Notes: generated by a model from the sequence alone, not told the origin. Shown: positions 1 to 6,430, counted from the first letter of the stretch. The stretch is 8,539 nt of DNA from an uncultured Ruminococcus sp. (GCA_902767125.1 CACXGJ010000191.1:1-8539); one strand, 5' to 3'. Made by a program: numbers and translations.

Positions 1-694
1 GTCCTCCGCCGCTGTAAAGGACATTTGCACTTGTCAGACCAAACATATCTATAATTTCAGTGGTGAGCTGTGCCATGACTATCTCAATGAAAAACGACTT
101 TGCACGGAGAGTTTTAAGGGCATTTTCATTTATTATCGTATAAATAAAATTCTGTATACCCGAAAAATCGGCTGTATACAAGACAAAGGCATTTTTAGCC
201 TTGATATCATCCGAGAAGCCGTTCCTGTTGCAGTAAACAGCCATTGCTCCGCCAAATGCCGAAGCAAGTCTTGCATAGCTGTAAACGGACAATTCACCGC
301 TCTTTGTACATGGGATGTCGGAGGCATATTTCTTGAGAAACTCGAACCAGTTTTCGATACTGTAAATATAACCAAAATCGAGCTTTGCATCTGACGGATC
401 AAACATTTTTCCGAGCTTTTCCTGCTTATCGTGACGGGTAAATATACCCTGCTTATCGTCATAGCACAGGATATTTCCGACAGGATTTTCATCTTTTTTC
501 AGCCGAAGCATATCAAATATTGAGATAAGTCCTCTGTTTTTGCAGTTGATAAACTCACCGCCTGCGGCAGTCTCCGCAATAGAACAGATACTTTCGATTT
601 CACTTTTTGACGTTTGGGAGTCAACATCCATTCCGATTCCGACCGAAACTTTTTTGAGAATATGCTCAACGACCTCTTTGACCGTTATATCCAA
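1..694 (-). CDS. cas10: Cas10/Csm1, type III-A CRISPR effector large subunit (N-terminal part, runs off left edge)
   Basis: This is the large subunit of the Csm effector complex, which in this family makes cyclic oligoadenylates from ATP with a Palm (GGDD) domain and often cuts DNA with an N-terminal HD domain. The 231 visible residues carry the family signatures TADFSGIQNFIYTI (174-187), ALKTLRAKSFF (192-202) and YSGGG (227-231), plus LSVYSYARLASAFGGAMAVY (135-154), which matches the linker helix before the first Palm domain. The start is TTG at 694, six bases after a GAGGTG ribosome binding site; the reading frame is open across the window edge. No HD-GK motif or paired histidines are seen, and DFSGIQ begins at residue 176, whereas HD-containing Csm1 proteins have it around residue 250. 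The N terminus begins roughly where the HD core would end, near the helix SICSIAETAAGGE (35-47). The GGDD motif is outside the window and could not be checked. Identity is firm; HD loss is inferred from this start. Confidence 0.92.
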   Translation of the reverse strand, partial: MDITVKEVVEHILKKVSVGIGMDVDSQTSKSEIESICSIAETAAGGEFINCKNRGLISIFDMLRLKKDENPVGNILCYDDKQGIFTRHDKQEKLGKMFDPSDAKLDFGYIYSIENWFEFLKKYASDIPCTKSGELSVYSYARLASAFGGAMAVYCNRNGFSDDIKAKNAFVLYTADFSGIQNFIYTIINENALKTLRAKSFFIEIVMAQLTTEIIDMFGLTSANVLYSGGG

Positions 695-755
695 ATAAAA
701 TCACCTCATTTTTTAAAAAGATATTGAGACACAATTCTACAAATTGCATATTTTT

Positions 756-783
756 ATTATACTCTATTATAAGTTTTTGTCAA
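756..783 (-). promoter_or_regulatory. Promoter of cas10
   Basis: On the minus strand a perfect -35 TTGACA (783-778) and a perfect -10 TATAAT (761-756) are separated by 16 bp. It lies about 60 bp upstream of the cas10 TTG start and just downstream of the hairpin terminator, so cas10 has its own start site. Expected transcription start is near 748. Confidence 0.8.
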
Positions 784-793
784 CAATATTTTC

Positions 794-841
794 AAAAAAA
801 TAAAACGAGCAATATTCCGTAAAAGGAGTATTGTTCGTTTT
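794..841 (-). terminator. Strong hairpin terminator downstream of the Csx-like gene
   Basis: Arms 802-818 and 825-841 pair over 17 positions, including two G-T wobbles, around the six-base loop GTAAAA. On the minus strand the stem is followed by a T-rich tract (revcomp of 794-805). It would end transcripts from the 124-aa gene and from the promoter at 864-893, and insulates cas10 from both. Confidence 0.8.
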
Positions 842-843
842 AT

Positions 844-860
844 AGTCCTCTGCGGGGAGT
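844..860 (-). other. Short inverted repeat next to the terminator
   Basis: AGTCCTC (844-850) and GGGGAGT (854-860) can form a small stem with a three-base loop, one mismatch and one wobble. It sits at the expected 5' end of any RNA started by the promoter at 864-893, directly before the terminator hairpin. Confidence 0.35.
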
Positions 861-863
861 AAT

Positions 864-893
864 TGTATATAAATATTAACAAGTTTTTGTCAA
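864..893 (-). promoter_or_regulatory. Second TTGACA promoter, upstream of the terminator
   Basis: On the minus strand TTGACA (893-888) is followed after 16 to 18 bp by TATATA or TATACA (871-864). The -35 region matches that of the cas10 promoter over at least 13 bp (AAGTTTTTGTCAA on the plus strand). Transcription from about 858 would run straight into the terminator at 841-794, so this either drives a short RNA of about 60 nt or is an attenuated extra cas10 promoter. The -10 match is imperfect. Confidence 0.45.
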
Positions 894-900
894 TAATTTT

Positions 901-1275
901 TCAGACGATTATATATTTTCTGAAGCGTTCAAATTCAAATACCACGTTTTTGATGTTTTTGCCGTCTTCGCCGACAATTTCGGTAACATTTCTTTTGCTT
1001 GATGCTGCAACAACTTGTATATTTCGTTTAATGAGCATTGTCACCATAAGCGTTGCAAAGACGCTTTCGCCCTGACACAATACACAGCTCGGTTCATGCG
1101 AAAGTATCTGCTCCGTATAGCTTTCTGCAAGGGACAGGAGTTCTTCTTCGGTACTTGTCGGGGATATACTCGGAAACGGGATATCTATAATGTCACCGTA
1201 TTTTTTAGCTTCGGAGAGCTGTTTTTCATTCCATCTTTCAGAGATGTGGTTTGTAAAGTTGATGAATTTACTCAT
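901..1275 (-). CDS. Small type III CRISPR accessory protein, Csx20/Csx15-like; putative ring nuclease
   Basis: A 124-aa soluble protein without signal peptide or membrane segment. Visible conserved blocks are FINFTNHISERW (4-15), IIDIPFPSISP (29-39), VLCQGE (65-70), a hydrophobic helix, VVAASSKRNV (88-97) and the C-terminal FEFERFRKY (113-121). This layout of an N-terminal F-x-N/S-H strand, a Q-G-E/D turn and a final RFR-x-Y resembles the small proteins Csx20, Csx15 and Csx16, found with type III CRISPR loci and proposed to degrade cyclic oligoadenylate messengers. I recognise the type of protein but cannot fix the exact family name without a profile search. The start is ATG at 1275, with AAAGGATGG about 9 bases upstream. 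It is encoded on the same strand as cas10 and upstream of it, separated by a terminator and promoters. Position and sequence support a CRISPR accessory role; ring nuclease activity is inference. Confidence 0.65.
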   Translation of the reverse strand: MSKFINFTNHISERWNEKQLSEAKKYGDIIDIPFPSISPTSTEEELLSLAESYTEQILSHEPSCVLCQGESVFATLMVTMLIKRNIQVVAASSKRNVTEIVGEDGKNIKNVVFEFERFRKYIIV

Positions 1276-1315
1276 GGGTATACCATCCTTTCGCTGATAT
1301 AAAAGATTTTATATT

Positions 1316-1324
1316 ATTATAACA
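1316..1324 (-). promoter_or_regulatory. Extended -10 promoter of the Csx-like gene
   Basis: The minus strand reads TGTTATAAT (1324-1316), an extended -10 element (TG-n-TATAAT), about 40 bp upstream of the ATG at 1275. No good -35 box is seen, as expected when the extended -10 compensates. Confidence 0.5.
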
Positions 1325-1431
1325 TATCAATTATGAGAAATCTATGTTTTTTTGTGTGTTTGTTCATCTATGATTATAATAGCATATTCAGAAGAATATT
1401 TTACATTTTTTATAAAAATATCTTTGATGTA

Positions 1432-1460
1432 TTGACAAATAACTTATGCTGTGGTATCGT
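1432..1460 (+). promoter_or_regulatory. Promoter of the abrB-type/glycosyltransferase operon
   Basis: TTGACA (1432-1437), a 17-bp spacer and TATCGT (1455-1460). The start site would be near 1467, about 45 bases before the TTG start of the regulator. The weak -10 suits a regulated promoter. Confidence 0.65.
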
Positions 1461-1464
1461 AAGT
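1442..1464 (+). promoter_or_regulatory. Inverted repeat over the -10 box, possible operator
   Basis: ACTTATG (1442-1448) and CGTAAGT (1458-1464) are inverted copies with one wobble position and a 9-bp centre, covering the -10 box. The first gene of the operon encodes a DNA-binding protein, so autoregulation is plausible. Function is inferred from position only. Confidence 0.35.
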
Positions 1465-1510
1465 ATGAAAAGTATGTTTTTTCTAATTTTTCTGCAAGGA
1501 GGTCTTTGTA

Positions 1511-1729
1511 TTGAATAAACCTGAAGACAAATATGCGTGGACTGTCACCGTCGGAACAAAAGGTCAGATAGTTCTGCCAAAGGAAGCAAGAGAGGTCTTT
1601 GATATTAAACCGGGTGATACTCTTATTATATTTGGTGACAAAGAAAGAGGAATGGCAATTCCTCCGAAAAATACTTTTGATGAAATAATCAGAGCGACGT
1701 TCAACGGAAAGGATGTTGATAAGAAATGA
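1511..1729 (+). CDS. AbrB/MazE/SpoVT-family DNA-binding regulator
   Basis: A 72-aa protein made almost entirely of one swapped-hairpin AbrB domain: TVTVGTKGQIVLPKEAR (11-27) followed by FDIKPGDTLIIFGD (30-43) is the family pattern (KGQ-hyd-x-hyd-P, then PGD). Such proteins bind DNA as dimers or tetramers and act as transition-state regulators or antitoxins. The start is TTG at 1511, 8 bases after a perfect AAGGAGG (1496-1502). Its stop codon overlaps the ATG of the next gene in an ATGA junction (1726-1729), so the two proteins are translationally coupled. No toxin-like partner is present, which argues against an antitoxin and for a local regulator of the operon. The actual target is unknown. 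Confidence 0.88.
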   Translation: MNKPEDKYAWTVTVGTKGQIVLPKEAREVFDIKPGDTLIIFGDKERGMAIPPKNTFDEIIRATFNGKDVDKK

Positions 1730-3132
1730 AGAAAATAGCTTTCTTCTGTATTCCGGCACACGGTCATACAAATCCCATGATGCCTGTTGCGGCAGAGCTT
1801 GTTAAGCGTGGAAATGAAGTGCAATTCTATTCCTTCAACGAGTTCAAAGAGAAAATTGAAAAAACAGGGGCAAGGTTCATATCCTGTGACAGATTCCTGC
1901 CCGAACTTACAGATAATGAAAAGCAAAATCTTAAAAATGTCTCTCAAACGGAAATGAGCATACAGGATATTCGCATAACTCTTAAAATGAATGATTTTCT
2001 CGAAAAAGAGTTTAAAGAATTTCAGCCCGATGTAGTTTATACCGATTCCGTGTGCTTCTGGGGAAAGCTCAACGCCTGGAAATTCAATGTGCCTATGGTC
2101 GTTTCGACAAGTACATTCGCTTTCAATCAGATGTCCTCACAGTATATGAAAAACTCCCCTTCGGAGCTTGCAGACATGATATTCGGTTTGCCGAAGATAT
2201 CAAAGGAACTTAAGACTCTTGAACCCTACGGCTATCATGTAAAAAATACACTGTCACTTGTGCAGAGCGACAATAATACCGATTCCATAGTATATACCTC
2301 TGAAAAATTTCAGCCTTATTCAGAGAGCTTTTCCGACAGCTACAAATTTGTCGGACCGTCTGTATTTTCCAAGGTCATGCCCGATAAAAATCATGAGAGA
2401 CCTCTTGTATATATATCAATGGGTACGGTCATCAATGACAAGCCTGATTTTTATTCAAAGTGTATCTCCGCACTTAAAGACATGGATGTCGATGTCATCA
2501 TATCATGCGGAAACGCTGTTTCACCGTCACAATTCGGTGAATTGCCCGACAATATAAAAGTATATCCATATGTTGATCAGCTTGATGTACTTTCAAGGGC
2601 TGATGCTTTTATAACTCATTGCGGAATGAACAGTGTTTCGGAAAGTCTGTATATGGCTGCACCAATGGTATTCTATCCGCAAACGGGTGAACAGTATGCT
2701 GTTGCAAGACGTGCAAAGGAGATCGGTGCAGGTGTCATGCTTGAGGATGACAGTGCCGAGGGCATAAAAAAAGCTGTTCAGACTGTCCTGAATGACAAGA
2801 ATTATGCAAGATCCGCTGCCGAATGCAGCAGGGATTTCCGTTCATGTTCGGGAACCGTAGGTGCAGCAGAGTTTATCGAGAATGCCCCAAACAAATCAAA
2901 CGGCTATGACTTTCTTAAAGAAGTCAATAAGGCAAGCGGTAAATTCAATATAATATACTGGATAATTGCCGCTGTCTGCATAGTGCTTTTCGGTATTTTC
3001 GTAAGCTGGAGATTCACATGGATAATAGGCGTTGTGGCAGGTATATTTTCCTATCCCGTGGGACAGGCTGTGCAGAAGAAGCTGTACAGGTCAATGGCTG
3101 AAAAAAGAAAAAAAAACATAAAGCCGACCTGA
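1726..3132 (+). CDS. MGT-family (GT1) glycosyltransferase with C-terminal membrane hairpin
   Basis: A 468-aa GT-B fold enzyme of the macrolide glycosyltransferase/YjiC group, which transfers a sugar from a nucleotide donor to a small hydrophobic acceptor. The N-terminal half opens with IAFFCIPAHGHTNPMMPVA (4-22); H14 of the GHTNP motif is expected to be the catalytic base. The C-terminal half carries the donor-binding signature ITHCGMNSVSESLYMAAPMV (296-315), ending with the PQTGEQ loop (318-323), and LVYISMGTV (227-235) at the inter-domain region. Typical members are about 390-400 aa. This one continues with two hydrophobic segments at about 407-428 and 431-447 and a very basic tail (KKLYRSMAEKRKKN), suggesting attachment to the cytoplasmic membrane with the catalytic part and tail inside. 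It overlaps the AbrB-type gene by four bases. No hairpin terminator is obvious after its TGA. Donor and acceptor cannot be told from sequence. Confidence 0.88.
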   Translation: MKKIAFFCIPAHGHTNPMMPVAAELVKRGNEVQFYSFNEFKEKIEKTGARFISCDRFLPELTDNEKQNLKNVSQTEMSIQDIRITLKMNDFLEKEFKEFQPDVVYTDSVCFWGKLNAWKFNVPMVVSTSTFAFNQMSSQYMKNSPSELADMIFGLPKISKELKTLEPYGYHVKNTLSLVQSDNNTDSIVYTSEKFQPYSESFSDSYKFVGPSVFSKVMPDKNHERPLVYISMGTVINDKPDFYSKCISALKDMDVDVIISCGNAVSPSQFGELPDNIKVYPYVDQLDVLSRADAFITHCGMNSVSESLYMAAPMVFYPQTGEQYAVARRAKEIGAGVMLEDDSAEGIKKAVQTVLNDKNYARSAAECSRDFRSCSGTVGAAEFIENAPNKSNGYDFLKEVNKASGKFNIIYWIIAAVCIVLFGIFVSWRFTWIIGVVAGIFSYPVGQAVQKKLYRSMAEKRKKNIKPT

Positions 3133-3179
3133 TCATCGGAAATATCTCTCTGACAATAAAAAACATTTTTTTGATAATA

Positions 3180-3208
3180 TTGACAAAAAAATTCAGTGAT
3201 GATAATAT
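3180..3208 (+). promoter_or_regulatory. Promoter of the CARF-HEPN gene
   Basis: TTGACA (3180-3185), a 17-bp spacer and TAATAT (3203-3208). A perfect TATAAT at 3216-3221 also lies here but has no -35 at the right distance. The gene thus has its own promoter in the 114-bp gap after the glycosyltransferase gene; read-through from the upstream operon is also possible. Confidence 0.6.
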
Positions 3209-3246
3209 ATTGATGTATAATATTTTTGTGAGAGGGAGTTTGATAT

Positions 3247-4545
3247 ATGGGCAGAAAAATAATCATCACTGTTTTGAGTACCTTCAGAAAGAAAAAAGAC
3301 GGAACACCAGATGATCCTATCACTTATAAGGGTGGCGGAATTAATGTTGAAGCGAATTGGACGAATGAAGCAGGACTTCGGTATCTGCTCAAAAAGGATG
3401 AATATACAGATATTATCTACCTTTGTTCAGAGGCAACTTCTTCTTCGGAATATAAAGACCGTATAGAAAAAATTGTGGAACCGTATGGTATAAAAATGAC
3501 AGATGTTCCGTATTCCATAAATGACGATGTAAAGGATATAAGCAGAAAGCTCACGGAAAAATTTGAATTTCATTCGAGTGATACGGTTTATATTGATACA
3601 ACAGGAGGCTTTCGCACTATTACATATTACCTTGTGTATCTGTTTCGTTATTTGGAATATATCGGTGTAAGAGTCGAATCTGCAATATATTCTCAAATCG
3701 AAATGGGGAAGAATGAAGGTATATTCAAAAATGTAAAGGACAATTTCCGTATGTTCGATCTCATCAACGGAGCCCATGAATTTACTTCAACAGGAAATCC
3801 CCGTACACTCAAGGAATACTTTCGTTCATCAGGCAATAAAACTATAAAGAATCTTCTGAAAGCCATGCAGAAGTTTTATGATCAGATAAGTCTTTGCCGA
3901 ATAGGAGAGGAGCTTGACAAATCCCTCACAGATATGGAAAGATGCCTGCGAAAAATAGAAGAAAATTCTGATCCGAGTGATGACGAAGCAAGGCTGAAGG
4001 AGATCATACCTGTAATAAGAGAGAAGTTTTTTTCGGATAATAAAAGCAGATATCTCGGCTTGATGAAGTGGTGTATTAATAACGGATTGCTCCAACAGGC
4101 TTTGACACTCTATGTCGAAAAAATGCCTAAAGCGTATTTTAAGGAGCTTGATTTTTTATGTGATGATGATGTTATTGACTTTTCGGAAGATGGCATCGGT
4201 CATCCCGAAAACAAGGGGCATGATATGTATCATGATTATTTTTTGAAGATAATCGACAGGATATCCGTGCCGAATGTAAGGCTGGATATGGAGCATATCA
4301 GTTATAAGGATATCAAAAAGCTCTGTTTTGATTACATATATATGAAAATTGTCCGTAATTATGTGAACCATGCAAGTGAGAAAAATTACAAAAGCTATAA
4401 TGAAAGAAACAGGGAGCAAATGCTTGTAACAGAAAATCCGAGTTTATATAAATTTCCGAATGGAAACAACTTTGCAGCGGAAGACATAAAGACATTTATG
4501 AGGCAGTCAGTTCAGTATATTGAGGAAATAAATGTAAAAAAATAA
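3247..4545 (+). CDS. TM1812-family CRISPR-associated CARF-HEPN protein (Csm6/Csx1-like ribonuclease)
   Basis: A 432-aa protein with the layout of type III accessory ribonucleases that bind cyclic oligoadenylate and degrade RNA non-specifically. Residues 1-175 form a Rossmann-like CARF domain: strand IIITVLSTF (5-13), DIIYLCSEA (55-63), and VYIDTTGGFRTITYYLVYL (114-132). The DTTGGFR motif is the typical ligand-contacting loop of the TM1812 group. A charged helical middle region (190-300) follows. The C-terminal part has a HEPN motif R370-N-Y-V-N-H375 (R-x4-H) within a helix starting at LCFDYIYMKIV, the RNase active-site signature. Start is ATG at 3247, 8 bases after GGGAG. The gene faces away from cas10 and has its own promoter, about 2 kb from the small Csx-like gene. 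Length and motif order fit an intact enzyme. Ligand size (cA4 or cA6) cannot be told. Confidence 0.88.
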   Translation: MGRKIIITVLSTFRKKKDGTPDDPITYKGGGINVEANWTNEAGLRYLLKKDEYTDIIYLCSEATSSSEYKDRIEKIVEPYGIKMTDVPYSINDDVKDISRKLTEKFEFHSSDTVYIDTTGGFRTITYYLVYLFRYLEYIGVRVESAIYSQIEMGKNEGIFKNVKDNFRMFDLINGAHEFTSTGNPRTLKEYFRSSGNKTIKNLLKAMQKFYDQISLCRIGEELDKSLTDMERCLRKIEENSDPSDDEARLKEIIPVIREKFFSDNKSRYLGLMKWCINNGLLQQALTLYVEKMPKAYFKELDFLCDDDVIDFSEDGIGHPENKGHDMYHDYFLKIIDRISVPNVRLDMEHISYKDIKKLCFDYIYMKIVRNYVNHASEKNYKSYNERNREQMLVTENPSLYKFPNGNNFAAEDIKTFMRQSVQYIEEINVKK

Positions 4546-4600
4546 ATCAAGCAGCTGTATCGAAAATGATTTCGGAATACAGCTGCTTTTTTGATTTATT
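4540..4600. terminator. Bidirectional terminator between convergent genes
   Basis: Arms 4549-4560 and 4577-4588 are perfectly complementary over 12 bp (core AGCAGCTGTAT). An inner CGAAA/TTTCG stem (4561-4565 with 4570-4574) has an ATGA loop. Flanking A-rich and T-rich tracts, including six T at 4587-4592, serve either direction. It would end the rightward CARF-HEPN mRNA and the leftward membrane glycosyltransferase mRNA, whose stop codons lie within 10 bp of its sides. Confidence 0.85.
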
Positions 4601-6257
4601 TATAGAATGATAATCCTGCCCAGATGAAAACAGAAAACAGTGTGTATGTTATTATCATGGGATAGAGCAAATATCTTATATGTCGGAGAATTTTGTTCTG
4701 ACGGCTGTCATTGAGAAACAGACCGACATACAGGGAATTGACTATGATTATGTCAAATACATAACGGATATTTTCTGCATAGATATTCGGATAATTGATA
4801 CAGAATATGTAGTATGATACCATTATTGAAAGCCAGAATACCGACATGAAGATATGCTTCATATTCTTGGAGAACAGGCAGTATATCATATATGCGAATC
4901 CGACAACTGCAAGTATGAGCATGATATAGAACTGTATGTACAGGATAGTTGAAAGAAATCCTTTGTCTCTCATCATCTGCATATCCACATTTGATTTTAT
5001 AAGTGCAATAACGGGATTATAATCCTCGAACCATACAGGCTTATCGAACAGAGAGCCTCCGCAATTGACGGTGATGGGATATGCAAAATTCTGCCAGCCG
5101 AAATCGAAAATTCTCTGCCATACAGGAATGCTTTCCATATATTCGCTGTACATGCCTTCAGGCACATATCCGAGAGGTACACCGAACAATATAAGGTTTT
5201 TCACGGGAAACCACATTCCCAACGGTACACTTACCCCTAAAAATGCGGCAAACTGTTTGAGATATGTTTTCATGTTCTTCAGCTCCCTGAAGAATACATA
5301 TATGAATAATACAGCGATCGGAGGAGCGACAACTACAGCGGATAATTTTGACATCATGCCAAGACCTATGCAGAGGGCGGTATTGATGATATTCTTCGTG
5401 GTTCTGTTGTCATACCATTCCAAAGCACAGAAGACTGCACCTGTCTCAAAGGCTATTGACAGCATATCGTTATTTATCATACCTGAAATGATTATTATTC
5501 CTGTGCCGAAGCATGTCAATGCAAGTGCTGCCGCAAGTGCATAGCCCTTCAGGCGAAATTTGCGGAATATCTTATCGGCAGTGATGACTGTACATACAGT
5601 GGCATAAAGTGTTACAATCTGTACCGATTCAAGAGCATTTTCATACGGGACACCGAAAAGTGTCGTTATTCTTACAACAACGGCTGCAATGTAATAGAAC
5701 AGGGGCGGCTGGTACATCTGAAACAGTCCACGGGGATCGGCATACGGCAGCATCATTGCATGGTCATACAGATATTCTATATAAGCAAAATGTCCCGAGC
5801 CGTTGTGTATATATCCGACATCCATCTGACGCAGGGTGCAGTAGGTAAAGAGTATGTATGAGATATAAAGAAGAAATGCGAATGACATGATGAGCAGTCT
5901 CAAATTATCAGGCTCAAACAAAGCTTTCTTATACTTGAGGTACATCAGCAGTATGCAGGCGATACCCGTCAGAAGCAGCATACTTCCCTTGAAAGGTGAC
6001 AGTGAGAAAAATACAGCAACTGCCACAGAGAATATTGATGCTGATGCGAACTTTACATATGCAGCTTTTTTTTGTGCAATGAATTTTCTGAACAGTTGAA
6101 TGATTGTCAAAAATGCAAGTACAGCCACAGCCGTTCCGGACAACAGCTTCTGATCACCGTATGTAAAAGCCCATACACCGATACAGACCAGCAAGGAAAA
6201 TATATAGGGGTGCTGTTCTATGATATATTTTTTTTCGTACAAATTTTTCAGTTCCAT
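4596..6257 (-). CDS. Polytopic membrane glycosyltransferase, GT-C/GT39-like
   Basis: A 553-aa integral membrane protein with about a dozen hydrophobic segments, resembling the ArnT/PMT-like bacterial GT39 proteins that move sugars from polyprenyl-phosphate donors to acceptors outside the membrane. The first large outer loop holds QMDVGYIHNGSGHFAYIEYL (144-163), then LPYADPRGLFQMYQPPLFYY (170-189). An acidic residue (D146), H156 and the QPPL-x-Y-Y motif match the conserved early loop of such enzymes. The start is taken as ATG 6257, preceded at four bases by GGTGGG; an in-frame TTG (6272) and ATG (6269) further upstream have no ribosome binding site. A plausible minus-strand TATAAT lies at 6307-6302 but lacks a clear -35. 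It is monocistronic here, bounded by the shared terminator and a palindrome. Donor and acceptor are unknown; it could serve cell-wall or teichoic acid-type glycosylation. Confidence 0.75.
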   Translation of the reverse strand: MELKNLYEKKYIIEQHPYIFSLLVCIGVWAFTYGDQKLLSGTAVAVLAFLTIIQLFRKFIAQKKAAYVKFASASIFSVAVAVFFSLSPFKGSMLLLTGIACILLMYLKYKKALFEPDNLRLLIMSFAFLLYISYILFTYCTLRQMDVGYIHNGSGHFAYIEYLYDHAMMLPYADPRGLFQMYQPPLFYYIAAVVVRITTLFGVPYENALESVQIVTLYATVCTVITADKIFRKFRLKGYALAAALALTCFGTGIIIISGMINNDMLSIAFETGAVFCALEWYDNRTTKNIINTALCIGLGMMSKLSAVVVAPPIAVLFIYVFFRELKNMKTYLKQFAAFLGVSVPLGMWFPVKNLILFGVPLGYVPEGMYSEYMESIPVWQRIFDFGWQNFAYPITVNCGGSLFDKPVWFEDYNPVIALIKSNVDMQMMRDKGFLSTILYIQFYIMLILAVVGFAYMIYCLFSKNMKHIFMSVFWLSIMVSYYIFCINYPNIYAENIRYVFDIIIVNSLYVGLFLNDSRQNKILRHIRYLLYPMIITYTLFSVFIWAGLSFYK

Positions 6258-6336
6258 ATGTCCCACCATCAAAATATAATAATCAAATCAATTATGCCAC
6301 AATTATAGCTGCAATGCAAGAAAAATTTATCATTGT

Positions 6337-6379
6337 AGGGGAAACCTTTTTTTGCAAAAAAAGGTTTCCGCCATACCCC
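6337..6379. repeat. Perfect 30-bp palindrome with outer GGGG/CCCC arms
   Basis: GGAAACC plus seven T (6340-6353), the centre GC, then seven A plus GGTTTCC (6356-6369) form an uninterrupted palindrome. AGGGG at 6337-6341 and CCCCT at 6376-6380 extend the symmetry with a six-base bulge. It lies between the stop of the polyphosphate kinase gene and the start of the membrane glycosyltransferase gene, both leftward. There is no T-run directly after the stem on either strand, so it is not a classic terminator; it may be a dispersed intergenic repeat that can still act as an mRNA 3' end. Confidence 0.75.
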
Positions 6380-6430
6380 TTTCCAAAAAAAACGGACTTT
6401 TTAACAAATATTAAAATTGATTTTCTTGTA

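Larger units (their letters stand above)
771..902 (+). repeat. Pair of short direct repeats, 110 bp apart
   Basis: The plus strand holds AAGTTTTTGTCAA at 771-783 and again at 881-893. Similarity continues for about ten more bases (CAATATTTTC against TAATTTTTC). Both copies contain the -35 box of a minus-strand promoter, and together they flank the terminator hairpin. Confidence 0.6.

Noticed and set aside
133..492. A 119-aa minus-strand open frame
   Set aside because: It lies inside cas10 in another frame and has no family resemblance; the cas10 frame carries the clear Csm1 motifs.
771..902. CRISPR repeat or array
   Set aside because: Only two copies of a short motif at a 110-bp distance, each explained by a -35 region; no regular 30-40 bp repeats with spacers are present anywhere in the window.
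1511..3132. Toxin-antitoxin pair led by the AbrB-type protein
   Set aside because: The partner is a full-length GT1 glycosyltransferase, not a PemK/MazF/Doc/PIN-type toxin.
3133..3180. Terminator after the GT1 glycosyltransferase gene
   Set aside because: Only A/T-rich weak symmetry is seen; no GC-containing stem with a T-run, so the call was not made.
5065..5544. A 159-aa plus-strand open frame
   Set aside because: Antisense shadow of the membrane glycosyltransferase gene, with no ribosome binding site and no recognisable domain.
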